Below the pieces are notes generated by a model. That model saw only the letters and a program-made list of their open reading frames with translations. It searched no databases and was not told the origin of the DNA. Shown piece by piece: positions 49,741 through 58,664 of a stretch of DNA of 64,000 nucleotides; within the stretch, counting starts at the first letter, position 1, and every line of letters begins with the position of its first letter. The position numbers were made by a program, and so were the translations under genes. This stretch comes from Phaeodactylibacter sp. (GTDB taxonomy: Bacteria > Bacteroidota > Bacteroidia > Chitinophagales > Saprospiraceae): positions 62,001 to 126,000 of the forward strand of contig NZ_JALEGS010000018.1 of the NCBI RefSeq assembly GCF_022763345.1, in the 5' to 3' direction.

Positions 49741-50319
49741 ATGAAGCGTCTTCAGATCCTCTTTTTTATAATCAGCATCTCCTTTGCTCTCCCCGCCCAA
49801 ACGCCCCTCACCAAGCCCCTCGTAGACACCGCTGCCCTGACCGGCATGGCCACCCGCTGGAACGATAGCTTTGCCGAATGGGACATCTTCACTACCGAAT
49901 CGGAGAGCCGGGGCGAATTGCGCCTGACGTCCGTGGCACAGGACGACTGGAGCCGCTGGCAGTACCGCATCGGGGAGGGCGTAGGCACCATCCGGCAAAA
50001 GTGGCCTGACAACCCCAACGAGTGGGAAGCCCGGGGCGATAATGCCATCGCTACGGCAAGGACCATTTTTCGCAATAACTTTCGGGAATGGCGGGTCACC
50101 GATGGCACGCACACCGTCACCCTGCGCACCCGCTATCAGAACCTGGCGGAGGACTGGGCGATCGGGAGCGAACGCCACGGCTGGTTTGAGATGTACACCG
50201 CTTACGAGGGGGACCTGCGGGACTGGATTGTGGTGGATGAACTGTCGGACGAAGTACCTTTGCCGATGCGGATGTTGCTGGGATTTTTAGTGGTGTACCA
50301 CAGTACGCCGAAGTTATAG
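49741..50319 (+). CDS. Exported protein of unknown function
   Basis: 192 residues with a signal peptide (MKRLQILFFIISISFALPAQ). The mature part is rich in Trp and short beta strands: ATRWNDSFAEWDIFTTESESRGELRLTS, DDWSRWQYRIGEGVGTIRQKWPDNPNEWEARG, FREWRVTDGTHTVTLRTRYQNLAEDWAIGSERHGWFEMYTAYEGDLRDWIV. The repeated W-x-(I/V/W) pattern suggests a beta-sandwich or beta-barrel whose strands share a motif, possibly about five repeats. I recognise no family. The 3' end overlaps the convergent Uma2 gene by 6 bases. Confidence 0.72.
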   Translation: MKRLQILFFIISISFALPAQTPLTKPLVDTAALTGMATRWNDSFAEWDIFTTESESRGELRLTSVAQDDWSRWQYRIGEGVGTIRQKWPDNPNEWEARGDNAIATARTIFRNNFREWRVTDGTHTVTLRTRYQNLAEDWAIGSERHGWFEMYTAYEGDLRDWIVVDELSDEVPLPMRMLLGFLVVYHSTPKL

Positions 50320-50871
50320 TTCCACACCGCTGTAGATGGCTTCCATGCTCAGGCTGCCGTTGATGGCGCCAAGCGCTACTTCCTGCCCGAGCCCGGTGAA
50401 GACCACAATCTGCCACAAGTCTCCTTTTCGCCGGTACACTTCCACTGTATACGATTGACTGTCAATAAACACATACTCCTGAAGGGAACTCAATTGGCGA
50501 TACCGGTGAAATTTCCCGCCCCGGTCGTAACTTTCGGTGGAAGGCGATAACACCTCTGCAATTAGGATGGGGTTGGCAATGGCTTCTGCGGGCTCCGATA
50601 CCGTATTCAGGGGCGGGCAGGCAATGGAGGCATCGGGATAAACGTAGGCGTTGACGGCTTGGATATGGATGCGCACTTCACTATTGAAAGCCTGACAAGG
50701 ATTTGCTCCTTTAGTGAGCGCTGATCTTAACTCTGCAAAGACATTACCACAAATGATACCCTGATGAAGACTTCCACCGGCAAGGGCGTAGACTTCACCA
50801 TTGTAAAACTCCAGCCTCTCAGGCGCTTGCTCATCCAGGACCAGGTAATCGGGAAAGGATACGGTTGTCAA
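50314..50871 (-). CDS. Uma2-family PD-(D/E)XK protein
   Basis: Third Uma2/DUF820 protein in the window, 185 residues, with the most canonical motif: VYPDASIACPP and LIAEVLSPSTESYDRGGKFHRYRQLSSLQEYVFIDSQ, so Glu and Lys of the nuclease-like core are kept. The start is TTG at 50871: an in-frame TGA lies five codons upstream and there is no ATG in the family N-terminus. N-terminal LEFYNGEVYALAGGSLHQGIICGNV is typical. Its 3' end overlaps the convergent exported-protein gene by 6 bases. Confidence 0.9.
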   Translation of the reverse strand: MTTVSFPDYLVLDEQAPERLEFYNGEVYALAGGSLHQGIICGNVFAELRSALTKGANPCQAFNSEVRIHIQAVNAYVYPDASIACPPLNTVSEPAEAIANPILIAEVLSPSTESYDRGGKFHRYRQLSSLQEYVFIDSQSYTVEVYRRKGDLWQIVVFTGLGQEVALGAINGSLSMEAIYSGVEL

Positions 50872-50909
50872 TTTACGAGCTTCTGTTCAGTCAAAATACA
50901 CCTATTCTC

Positions 50910-52403
50910 TCACTTTCGCAACTGTCGCACTAATCGCCGGAGCCCTTGCCTTTCCAGCATCGCAAGGAAGGACAAATAGCCCAGCAGTAAAACCGTATTC
51001 AGCGCCAGCCCGGCAGCAAAGCCTGGTGTGTAGGACTTTTGCAACAGCAAGCTTAGCACGTAGGTGGCGATTGCGCCCAGTATGTATAGCGCCATTCGGC
51101 CCACCGGATAGTGGATGGGATAATACCGCTGCCCGGTAAGGTAACTAGCTGCAGCCATGAAACTGTAGCAGGTCAAAGCAGCCAATCCCGGTGCCAGGTA
51201 GCCGTACCGGGGGATGAGCCAGACATTCAGCCCAATTGTGATCACAGAGCCGGCAGTGGCAATGTACCCGCCGATAATGGTCCGGTCCGCGAGTTTGTAC
51301 CAGATGCTGAAGTTGTAGTAGAGCCCGAGAAAAAGGTAGGCCATCAGCAGGAATGGCACTACAGCGAGACCGCCCCGCAGGTCAGCTCCGAGGTAGTACT
51401 GAATGATGTCCATGTACAGCATAATGCCCACGAAGGCCAGGCAGCCCACGAGGGTGAAGCCCTGCCCCACCTGCGCATAGAGCGTACTCTTGTCTTCCCG
51501 GGCGGCATTGCGGAAGAAGAAAGGCTCGGCGGCGTAGTTGAAGGCCTGGGTGAAGAGGTTCATCAGCACGGCCAGTTTGGCGGCAGCCCCGTACAGGCCG
51601 ACCTGAGCGATATTGTAGTCCATATCATCAGAAGCGAGTTCCTTCAGCAGGGGGATGCCCACAAACTGATTGACAATACCGGCGACGCCCACCACGATGA
51701 GCGGGGCAGCGTACCGGAGCATCCGCTTCCAAAGACCGGCTTCAAAGGTCCATTGTGCCTTAAGCAGCAAGGGCGCCAAAAAAAGCAGGACCGACCCGCT
51801 GGCCAGCAGGTTGGACAGAAAGACGTAGCCGATTTCCCGCTCAGGATTGTACAGCCAGCCAGCCCATTCGTACCCTTGCTCCAGGAGCCAGGGGCAGATT
51901 TTGAGGAAGAAAAAAATGAAGAAAATATTCACGAGGATATTCAGCGTCTTGATCACCGCAAAGCGGATGGGACGGTTTTCCAGGCGCAGGCGCGCAAAGG
52001 GAATGGCTGCCAGGGCATCAAAAGCAATGATGAGCGCAAACCAGCGGACGTACTCCGGGCGGTCGGGGTAGTGCAGCCAACGGGCGATGTCCGGGGCAAA
52101 GACCAGGAAAAGCACCGTCAGCACCGCCGTGGAAGCCAACAGGCTGATGGCAGCCGTCGAAAAGCTGCGCTCCATATCCGATTCTTTGCTGCCAAAGCGG
52201 AAGAAGGCCGTCTCCATCCGGTAGGTGTAAATGACGAGGAGGAGAGCGGCCCAGGCGTAGAGGTCCGTCACCACACCGTATTCCTGCGTCGTGAAGTAGT
52301 ACGTCAGGAAGGGCGTCAGGATGACGAAGTGCAGCAAGCGGCTCAGAATGCTGCTCGTACCGTAGATGGCGGTCTCACCTGCCAGTTTTTTGAGTAGGGA
52401 CAC
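50910..52403 (-). CDS. Polysaccharide flippase of the MOP/Wzx family
   Basis: Moves a lipid-linked oligosaccharide across the inner membrane. About 12-14 hydrophobic helices in 497 residues; the first (IYGTSSILSRLLHFVILTPFLTYYF) and the charged KESDMERSFSTA loop are typical of polysaccharide biosynthesis proteins. The start codon is GTG at 52403, the only one upstream of the first helix in range; a -7 box at 52429-52436 supports it. No glycosyltransferase genes are adjacent, so the polymer is unknown. In Bacteroidota such stand-alone flippases occur away from O-antigen loci. Confidence 0.9.
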   Translation of the reverse strand: MSLLKKLAGETAIYGTSSILSRLLHFVILTPFLTYYFTTQEYGVVTDLYAWAALLLVIYTYRMETAFFRFGSKESDMERSFSTAAISLLASTAVLTVLFLVFAPDIARWLHYPDRPEYVRWFALIIAFDALAAIPFARLRLENRPIRFAVIKTLNILVNIFFIFFFLKICPWLLEQGYEWAGWLYNPEREIGYVFLSNLLASGSVLLFLAPLLLKAQWTFEAGLWKRMLRYAAPLIVVGVAGIVNQFVGIPLLKELASDDMDYNIAQVGLYGAAAKLAVLMNLFTQAFNYAAEPFFFRNAAREDKSTLYAQVGQGFTLVGCLAFVGIMLYMDIIQYYLGADLRGGLAVVPFLLMAYLFLGLYYNFSIWYKLADRTIIGGYIATAGSVITIGLNVWLIPRYGYLAPGLAALTCYSFMAAASYLTGQRYYPIHYPVGRMALYILGAIATYVLSLLLQKSYTPGFAAGLALNTVLLLGYLSFLAMLERQGLRRLVRQLRK

Positions 52404-52428
52404 GGGCGACGGCTTATGATGATGCCTG

Positions 52429-52436
52429 CAAAGCTA
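52429..52436 (-). promoter_or_regulatory. -7 box (TAGCTTTG) for the flippase
   Basis: TAnnTTTG match on the minus strand; the expected start near 52422 leaves about 19 bases to the GTG at 52403. Confidence 0.52.
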
Positions 52437-52498
52437 GTGATTTTCATGGGATGATCATGCGATGGCCAACCAACGGCTGTTTTTCCCGTTTCAAGCGT

Positions 52499-52996
52499 AT
52501 GAATAAGAAACGCATACCACCCAAACCCGGTCAGGAAAGCGTCTGGGACTACCCCCGGCCGCCTAAGTTGGAACCGGTCTCTGCTCACATCACCATCAAA
52601 CACCAGGGCGAGGTCATCGCCTCGACTAACCGGGCTTACCGGGTGCTGGAAACCAGCCATCCGCCAGTGTATTACCTGCCGCCGGAAGATATTAAAGAAG
52701 GGGTGCTGAAACAATCTCCGATGTTTCAAACCCACTGCGAGTTCAAAGGCAAAGCGCGGTACTGGGACCTAAAGATTGGCGAAAGCAGCGTTCAGCAGGT
52801 GGCCTGGAGCTATCCAGACCCCCGGCCGGCCTTTGCGCCCATCAAAGGCTACCTGGCTTTCTACCCCAGCAAAGTAGACGAGTGCTACGTTGGCGATGAG
52901 CGGGTGCAGGCACAGGAAGGCGACTTCTACGGCGGGTGGATTACTTCCAAAATTGTAGGCCCGTTCAAAGGCGGCCCCGGCACCTGGGGCTGGTAG
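52499..52996 (+). CDS. DUF427 family protein
   Basis: 165 residues, cytoplasmic. DUF427 hallmarks are clear: VWDYPRPPKLEPVSAHITIKHQGEVIASTNRAYRVLETSHPPVYYLPPEDI, FQTHCEFKGKARYWDLKIGESS, VAWSYPDPRPAFAPIKGYLAFYPSKVDECYVGDERV and a final GGW. The fold is a small beta-tent; function unknown. The ATG at 52499 fits the family better than the ATG at 52451, whose extra 16 residues (MIMRWPTNGCFSRFKR) are not conserved-looking. Single gene, divergent from the flippase. Confidence 0.93.
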   Translation: MNKKRIPPKPGQESVWDYPRPPKLEPVSAHITIKHQGEVIASTNRAYRVLETSHPPVYYLPPEDIKEGVLKQSPMFQTHCEFKGKARYWDLKIGESSVQQVAWSYPDPRPAFAPIKGYLAFYPSKVDECYVGDERVQAQEGDFYGGWITSKIVGPFKGGPGTWGW

Positions 52997-53067
52997 TGCC
53001 CAACAAAAAATACCCGTCCGGCCAGCACCTCTATGAATTCCTATAGAAAGGGCAGCGCAGCAGGCGG

Positions 53068-53075
53068 TATCTTTG
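53068..53075 (+). promoter_or_regulatory. -7 box (TATCTTTG) for the repeat protein
   Basis: TAnnTTTG match; start near 53082 and a leader of about 19 bases to the ATG at 53101. No clear -33. Confidence 0.52.
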
Positions 53076-53100
53076 GTGTCTAATCATTCCCCAAGAACTG

Positions 53101-55890
53101 ATGAAGACACTATTGAGCACCGTTTTTTGCCTGATCGTTTTGTCGGCCTCTGCCCAGCTGACCCTGGAGCGCGACATCAATCAGGAGCCTGCCAGCTCGG
53201 ACCCCCGCGACTTTGCAGAACTCGAAGGCAAGATTTACTTTACCGCTGACGATGGGCAGTTTGGCCGGGAGCTACACCGGTACGACCCGGCTGAGGGTTC
53301 CAGCATACTTATTGCAGACATCAGCCCCCTTGATGGCAGCAGCAATATTTCCCAACTATTAGCCTACGATGGGCGGCTCTACTTTGGAGCCCGCTCCGGT
53401 GGCGGGGATTCCTATCTTTATGAATACGATCCGGCGACGGACTCGCTGAGGCGTGTGTTCGATACTATGAACGACCTGATCAGGAACCCCGCCAACCTTA
53501 TGGCATACGAGGGGTGGCTCTATTTCTCTTTTGAAGACCCTGTGGCGGGTTTCGAGCTGGGCCGCCTTAATCTGGCCACCAAAGAATTAATAGTGCAGGA
53601 CCTCAATCCCGGTGGCAGCAGCTCCCCTAATTTCTTCAATGTAGTGGGCGATCACATCTGGTTTACTGCCAATGACGAGGTCAGCGATAGCCGGTTGTGG
53701 CGGCTTGACCCGGTGAGCGGGATAGTGGAGAACATCGCCTACGAAAGCCCCAACGGTCTTTACCCCAGCATCAACCTGCTGACCCACATGGACGGGCGTT
53801 TGTTTTTCCGAGGCTTCGTGTCGGGTATGGGTGATGAATTCTATGCGTACGACATCGCCAGCAATACCCTGCTGGACTTGCCGGAGATTTACACCGGACC
53901 GGCAAGTAGCAGCCCATTTGGGTTTACGGCGTATGAGGGCGATCTTTACTTCTCCGCCCGTGACCTGGCCTGGGGCACGGAGCTGCGCCGTTTCAATACG
54001 CAAACTGATCAGGTAGAGCTTGTGACCGACCTCAACCCGGATGGCAATGCCTCCCCGGCTGGTTTCACGGCATTCGACGGGCAGTTGTACTTCGTTGCCG
54101 GGCAGGACCTCAGCAGCCGCTACCTGTATGCGTACGACAAGAGCACTGATATGGTGTCAGAAATCGCTCAGTTAGACGGAGATGGCGTTCCTACTTATAT
54201 AACCATCGAATACCATACCGGTAACACCCTCTACCTTTCCGGGCTTCATCCTGAGGTAGGCGATGAACTACTCACCTATACCGCTGGCAGTACGGAAATT
54301 GAGGTCGCTGCCGATATCAATACCACCACCATCGGCTCCGACCCCCACGGCTTTACCGCTTACAACGGTAAACTGTATTTCGGTGCAGATGAGGCCAACA
54401 GCGGGCGGGAGATTTGGGTGTACAACCCTGCGAGCGGTGCCACCGAGCTTCTTTCCGATACCCCGGGCAGCCTGCGGCCCGATAATTTTGCAGTACAGGC
54501 TGGGAAGCTCTATTTTTCGGGCATTCACCCGGATAGCGGCTACGGGTTATTGAGCTATGACGATGCTACCGGTCAGATTGCAGCCACTGCCTTTTCCACC
54601 CCCAGCCATACGGGGCATATCACAGATGTAGTCGCCTACGACGGGCGGGTGTTTTTTAAAGCTTACAACGAGGAACTAGGCGATGAACTTCACGCTTACG
54701 ATCCGGCAACCAATACTTTCGAAGTCATAGCTGACCTCTACCCCGGCGAAGAAGACGCTAACCCGGAAGGGCTGATCGTTTGTGCGGGTGCGCTCTACTT
54801 TCGGGCAGAGGATGGCGTGTCGGGCTACGAACTATGGCGTTACCAAAGCGATACGGATGCCGTGGAGCTTGTTGTCGATATCCGGCCAGGGGCTCCTGAT
54901 GGGAGCCCGGAAGACATCGTTGAAAAGGATGGGGTGCTCTACTTTCGGGCCAATCATCCGGACGCCGGCTTTGAGCTGTTCCGTTACGATCCGGCAACAG
55001 ATGAGATAGCGCTGCTTACGGATGTTAGCGGGAATTTATACCCCGAGTACATCACTTTTTATCAGGACAAGATTTACTTCTCCGGCCGCCTCAGCAGCAG
55101 TCAGGGTACAGAGCTGCTCGTGTTCGACCCGGCAACGGGCGAGGTGAACCTCACTCAGGACATCACCTCCGGCTCAAGCAATCCCAGAGACTTGGTCGTC
55201 TTCAATGATAAGCTGTATTGCTCCGCTTATACGGAGGAGTACGGGCGCGAATTTTGGGAATACGATGCCGCTGACAGTACCTTCGCAATTATTGCCGACA
55301 TACGGCCGGGGGTACGCGATGGTGATCCTACCTCATTTACGCTTTTCAACGACAAGCTCTACTTCGCCGCCAATGACGGGCTGCGCGGGAGTGAAATCTG
55401 GAGCCTCGCGGCCTGCCTCAACATCGTAGTGGATGCTCTGCCGCAGGTGGACGACACCCTGGGCGGCATTGATCTGATCGTGACCGGTGGGTTACCCCCC
55501 TACACCTTTGATTGGAGCACAGGGGCCACCACGGAAGACCTCCTAGACCTGCCAGCCGGTACTTACACGGTGACGGTTACGGATGCTTCGGGTTGTTTAT
55601 CGGAAGTTACGGCAGAAATAGATTTTCTGAGCAGTACGACTGAAATGGGGCATATGCCTGACTTTCAGCTTTTCCCAAATCCGGGAGAGGGCACCTTTGA
55701 GCTGCGTTTTGAGGAAGCTGGTCAGGTCTCCCTGTTTAATCAGAACGGGCAATTGTTGCACGATGAACACCTGCCCGGCAGCACAGGCAGCCACACACTC
55801 CATCTGCACCACCTGCCAGCAGGGCTGTACTATTTGTCAGTACGCACCCGGTATGGCATTCAAATGAAGAAATTGGTTATTGCAAGATAA
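53101..55890 (+). CDS. Secreted repeat protein (ELWxxDGT-like) with SprB-like and T9SS sorting domains
   Basis: Cell-surface or released protein of 929 residues. Signal peptide MKTLLSTVFCLIVLSASAQ. From residue 20 to about 775 there are about 15 repeats of about 50 residues, each with a variant of F.A.DG.LYF.A.....G.EL..YDPATD........DI.PG, for example ELWRYQSDTDAVELVVDIRPG. This is a beta-propeller-type repeat related to ELWxxDGT. Next comes a SprB-like repeat (PPYTFDWSTGATTEDLLDLPAGTYTVTVTDASGC, about 798-832), and last a type A sorting tail (FQLFPNPGEGTFELRF...LPAGLYYLSVRTRYGIQMKKLVI). Function probably adhesive or structural. A terminator follows. Confidence 0.9.
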   Translation: MKTLLSTVFCLIVLSASAQLTLERDINQEPASSDPRDFAELEGKIYFTADDGQFGRELHRYDPAEGSSILIADISPLDGSSNISQLLAYDGRLYFGARSGGGDSYLYEYDPATDSLRRVFDTMNDLIRNPANLMAYEGWLYFSFEDPVAGFELGRLNLATKELIVQDLNPGGSSSPNFFNVVGDHIWFTANDEVSDSRLWRLDPVSGIVENIAYESPNGLYPSINLLTHMDGRLFFRGFVSGMGDEFYAYDIASNTLLDLPEIYTGPASSSPFGFTAYEGDLYFSARDLAWGTELRRFNTQTDQVELVTDLNPDGNASPAGFTAFDGQLYFVAGQDLSSRYLYAYDKSTDMVSEIAQLDGDGVPTYITIEYHTGNTLYLSGLHPEVGDELLTYTAGSTEIEVAADINTTTIGSDPHGFTAYNGKLYFGADEANSGREIWVYNPASGATELLSDTPGSLRPDNFAVQAGKLYFSGIHPDSGYGLLSYDDATGQIAATAFSTPSHTGHITDVVAYDGRVFFKAYNEELGDELHAYDPATNTFEVIADLYPGEEDANPEGLIVCAGALYFRAEDGVSGYELWRYQSDTDAVELVVDIRPGAPDGSPEDIVEKDGVLYFRANHPDAGFELFRYDPATDEIALLTDVSGNLYPEYITFYQDKIYFSGRLSSSQGTELLVFDPATGEVNLTQDITSGSSNPRDLVVFNDKLYCSAYTEEYGREFWEYDAADSTFAIIADIRPGVRDGDPTSFTLFNDKLYFAANDGLRGSEIWSLAACLNIVVDALPQVDDTLGGIDLIVTGGLPPYTFDWSTGATTEDLLDLPAGTYTVTVTDASGCLSEVTAEIDFLSSTTEMGHMPDFQLFPNPGEGTFELRFEEAGQVSLFNQNGQLLHDEHLPGSTGSHTLHLHHLPAGLYYLSVRTRYGIQMKKLVIAR

Positions 55891-55955
55891 GGAGGGTAGC
55901 GGGCGTGGAAGAAGATTACTGCTAACAGTCGGTTCCATGCCCGTCCTCTCTTTTT
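55889..55955 (+). terminator. Intrinsic terminator after the repeat protein gene
   Basis: GGGCGTGGAA 55901-55910 pairs with TTCCATGCCC 55933-55942 (one G-T), with extra pairing of GGAGG and CCTC outside, then CTCTTTTT at 55948-55955. Confidence 0.75.
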
Positions 55956-55969
55956 GGCTAATTGTACGT

Positions 55970-55996
55970 TGCAGGGCTTAAAAGAAAGCCCCTGCA
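55970..55996 (-). terminator. Hairpin downstream of the aconitase gene
   Basis: TGCAGGGCTT (55970-55979) pairs with AAGCCCCTGCA (55986-55996) with one bulged base. Not followed by a strong T run on the minus strand, so only a weak terminator candidate for the aconitase mRNA. Confidence 0.4.
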
Positions 55997-56001
55997 CCCT
56001 T

Positions 56002-57942
56002 TTATTCTTTGAAGTGATTGATAATCCCACCCTTCAGCAAGACCTCCACCTGACGCCCACTCAGGCTATGCCGGCAGGCGATATCCGTATTTTTCGTGAG
56101 GTTGCGGATGTGTATGTCATCGCCTGACTGAATCGACTCACGGGCAGAAGTTACGGCGAGCATGTCTCCCTGCCCGATTTTTTCGTAGTCTTCAGGGTTG
56201 ATAAATTCCAGCGGAAGAATGCCGAAGTTGACCAGGTTCTGCCAGCCAATCCGGGCATAACTTTTAGCAATTACCGCCAGCTGCCCCAGGTATTTAGGTG
56301 CGAGTGCAGCATGCTCCCGGCTGGAGCCCTGTGCATAATTCTCACCAGCTACCACGATGTGCCCCGGATGGGCAGCCTGGGCATCTTTTGCCCGTTCATA
56401 AAAAGAGTCATCAAGTACGATATAGCTGTACTTGCTAATCTCCGGGATATTGCTCCTCAAGGGCAGCACTTCTGCTCCGGCTTTTAGGATTTCATCAGTG
56501 GAAATATTGTCGTCCATTTTCAGCAGCACGGGCGCATCGTAGGCATTCGGGTAGGGGTCGAAGGTGGGCAGGGACTTGATGTTGGGCCCTTTGACCAAAT
56601 CAGTGCCCTGTCCGTTTTGGGAGGGGGCGACCAGCATCTGCTCGTTGATGATCTGCTGATCCGGAGCTTTATATTTCGGATAAGTAATCCCCAAATCTTT
56701 TTCCAGGTCTCTGGGGTCGGTGATCTGGCCTGTCAGTGCGGCAGCGGCGGCCGTCTCCGGGCTACAGAGGTACACCTGGTCATCGAGGGTGCCCGATCGG
56801 CCCGGAAAGTTGCGGGGCATAGTCCTCAGGCTGATTTTTCCGCTGGCTGGTGCCTGCCCCATCCCGATACAGCCCATACAGCCCGACTGATGAAAGCGGG
56901 CCCCAGCGTGCAGGAGGTTGAAGAAACCATCGGTGCGCGACAGGTTCTCCGTAAGTTGCCGGGAAGTAGGGTTGATATCAAAAGACACATCGGGATGCGC
57001 CATACGGCCTTTTACAATTTCGGAAACCACCCAGAAGTCGCGTAGCCCCGGATTAGCACTCGAACCAATCACCACCTGATGTACCGATTGACCAGCCACT
57101 TCACGTACCGGCGCTACATTGCCCGGGCTGCTGGGCTTGGCGATCAGGGGTTCCAGTCCGGAAAGATCAATGACCTCATGGGCATCGTACCTGGCATCTG
57201 CATCGGCTTTCAGCTCCGAGAAGTCCTCCTCCCGGCCCTGCGCACGCAGAAAACGCTTGATCTCTTCATCCGCCGGAAAAACAGAAGTCGTAGCCCCCAA
57301 CTCTGTACCCATGTTAGCGATGACATGGCGATCCATAGCCGAGAGGGATTTCAGCCCTTCTCCATAGTACTCCAGGATGTAGCCTACGCCCCCCTTGACA
57401 TCATAGCGGCGCAGCATTTCCAGGATGACATCTTTGGCGCTCACCCAGTCCGGCAACTGCCCTTTGAGCTCCACGCCCATCACCTTTGGCATTTTGACGA
57501 AGTAAGGCTTACCTGCCACAGCGGCCGCTACGTCCAGCCCTCCGGTACCGATGGCCAGCATGCCCAGGGCGCCGGCGGCAGGCGTATGGCTGTCGGAGCC
57601 TACCATGGTTTTGCCAGGTTTGCCAAAGCGTTCCATGTGCACCGGGTGACTGACCCCATTGCCGGGCCGGCTAAACCAGTAACCGTATTTTTCAGCAGCG
57701 GATTGCAGAAAGAGGTGGTCATCGGCATTTTTGTGGTCGCCTTGCAGCAGATTGTGGTCCACGTACTGTACAGCGACCTCCGTTTGGGCTTTGTCGAGCC
57801 CCATGGCTTCCAGTTCCAGCATCACGAGCGTGCCTGTGGCATCCTGTTGCAGTGCCTGGTCGATTTTCAGGCCAATTTCCGTGCCGGGTTTCATTTCACC
57901 TTCAACGAGGTGGGCGTCAATCAGTTTTTGCGCGACATTCAT
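56002..57942 (-). CDS. Aconitate hydratase, Aquifex-type, with altered Fe-S ligand motif
   Basis: Isomerises citrate and isocitrate in the TCA cycle; cytoplasmic. The 646 residues begin at ATG 57942, where the family sequence NVAQKLIDAHLVEGEM starts; 53 codons upstream in the same frame are not conserved. The small type (about 650 residues) and VYLCSPETAAAAALTG match the Aquifex-type group. GSDSHTPAAGALGMLAIGTGGLDVA and SGCMGCIG (Cys355, Cys358) are the aconitase core. The usual first cluster ligand GSCTN is GSSAN (294-295), and Cys393 of LCSPET may substitute. The swivel domain holds the DDNISTDEIL and AQGSSREHAALAP motifs. Monocistronic. See finding. Confidence 0.92.
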   Translation of the reverse strand: MNVAQKLIDAHLVEGEMKPGTEIGLKIDQALQQDATGTLVMLELEAMGLDKAQTEVAVQYVDHNLLQGDHKNADDHLFLQSAAEKYGYWFSRPGNGVSHPVHMERFGKPGKTMVGSDSHTPAAGALGMLAIGTGGLDVAAAVAGKPYFVKMPKVMGVELKGQLPDWVSAKDVILEMLRRYDVKGGVGYILEYYGEGLKSLSAMDRHVIANMGTELGATTSVFPADEEIKRFLRAQGREEDFSELKADADARYDAHEVIDLSGLEPLIAKPSSPGNVAPVREVAGQSVHQVVIGSSANPGLRDFWVVSEIVKGRMAHPDVSFDINPTSRQLTENLSRTDGFFNLLHAGARFHQSGCMGCIGMGQAPASGKISLRTMPRNFPGRSGTLDDQVYLCSPETAAAAALTGQITDPRDLEKDLGITYPKYKAPDQQIINEQMLVAPSQNGQGTDLVKGPNIKSLPTFDPYPNAYDAPVLLKMDDNISTDEILKAGAEVLPLRSNIPEISKYSYIVLDDSFYERAKDAQAAHPGHIVVAGENYAQGSSREHAALAPKYLGQLAVIAKSYARIGWQNLVNFGILPLEFINPEDYEKIGQGDMLAVTSARESIQSGDDIHIRNLTKNTDIACRHSLSGRQVEVLLKGGIINHFKE

Positions 57943-58327
57943 AGGAGCGTTGGTTTTGGTGCGCCTTTTGAACGAATCTGCCGGGTAGAGGTTCGAGTGC
58001 AGGGTGCAGGCAGGCAGGTCAGACACCGCTTTTGGATTTTTTAGGGCGGTGAATCCCTCACCTGAGTACGGTGTCCATTGCCTGAGTTGGGCAGATCGCA
58101 ACTTTGGGGGGAGACAGTAAAAGTCAAAACATGACAGAAAGGTAACTATTCAGCATACATGGAAAAACAAGCAGAAAATGCCCTGTTTTGCCCCATCCCT
58201 GAAGGGAGCCAGTACATTTTCTGGCTTTGCACCCTTTGCTCCGTCGCCAAAGCGGCTATGGCGCATAGGAGATAGGGTTCGGGCAAACAAAGGCAGAAAA
58301 ATGTGATTTACAAACTATGCGGAGTAG

Positions 58328-58600
58328 TTAGATAAAAAGAGCATTGACCTTGCTTTTTTTATGTTTGTAAGCTTCCATTGCTTTCAAATCATCCATTAAA
58401 TCCTCTACCTCATATTTGATATTGATGTTCCTTTTGGACAGCTCTTTCTGGAAGGTTATTTGGTCAATACTGGCAAAGTTGCGGGCTTGTCCCATAGTCA
58501 TTTTGCCCAGGTCGTAAAAATGAGTAGCCATCTCAATTAGGAATTCTTGTGGAGTCATGTTGAGCTCCTGAAGCATTTTTGAGGAAATTTGTATACCCAT
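58328..58600 (-). CDS. UPF0175-family small protein (antitoxin-like), orphan
   Basis: 90 residues of the UPF0175 family, which usually pairs with a DUF3368 PIN-type toxin. The typical core is visible: LNMTPQEFLIEMATHFYDLGKMTMGQARNFASIDQITFQKELSKRNINIKYEVEDLMDDL, a winged or helix-turn-helix-like fold. No PIN-domain gene lies within about 225 bases on either side, so it stands alone. The sequence is clearly more AT-rich (many aaa, att and ttt codons) than neighbours, in keeping with recent transfer. The stop is followed by a gene-free stretch to the aconitase start. Confidence 0.85.
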   Translation of the reverse strand: MGIQISSKMLQELNMTPQEFLIEMATHFYDLGKMTMGQARNFASIDQITFQKELSKRNINIKYEVEDLMDDLKAMEAYKHKKSKVNALFI

Positions 58601-58664
58601 ACTATTGAAAATAAGCTTTCAGAATACATGAATAACACATGCTGCAGTCTTGTAGTTCCCGATA

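Noticed and set aside
51111..52397. 428-codon plus-strand frame opposite the flippase
   Set aside because: Hydrophilic antisense shadow of a hydrophobic gene; no start context and no recognisable fold.
57943..58101. 53-codon N-terminal extension of aconitase
   Set aside because: No similarity to the family N-terminus, which starts at MNVAQKL.
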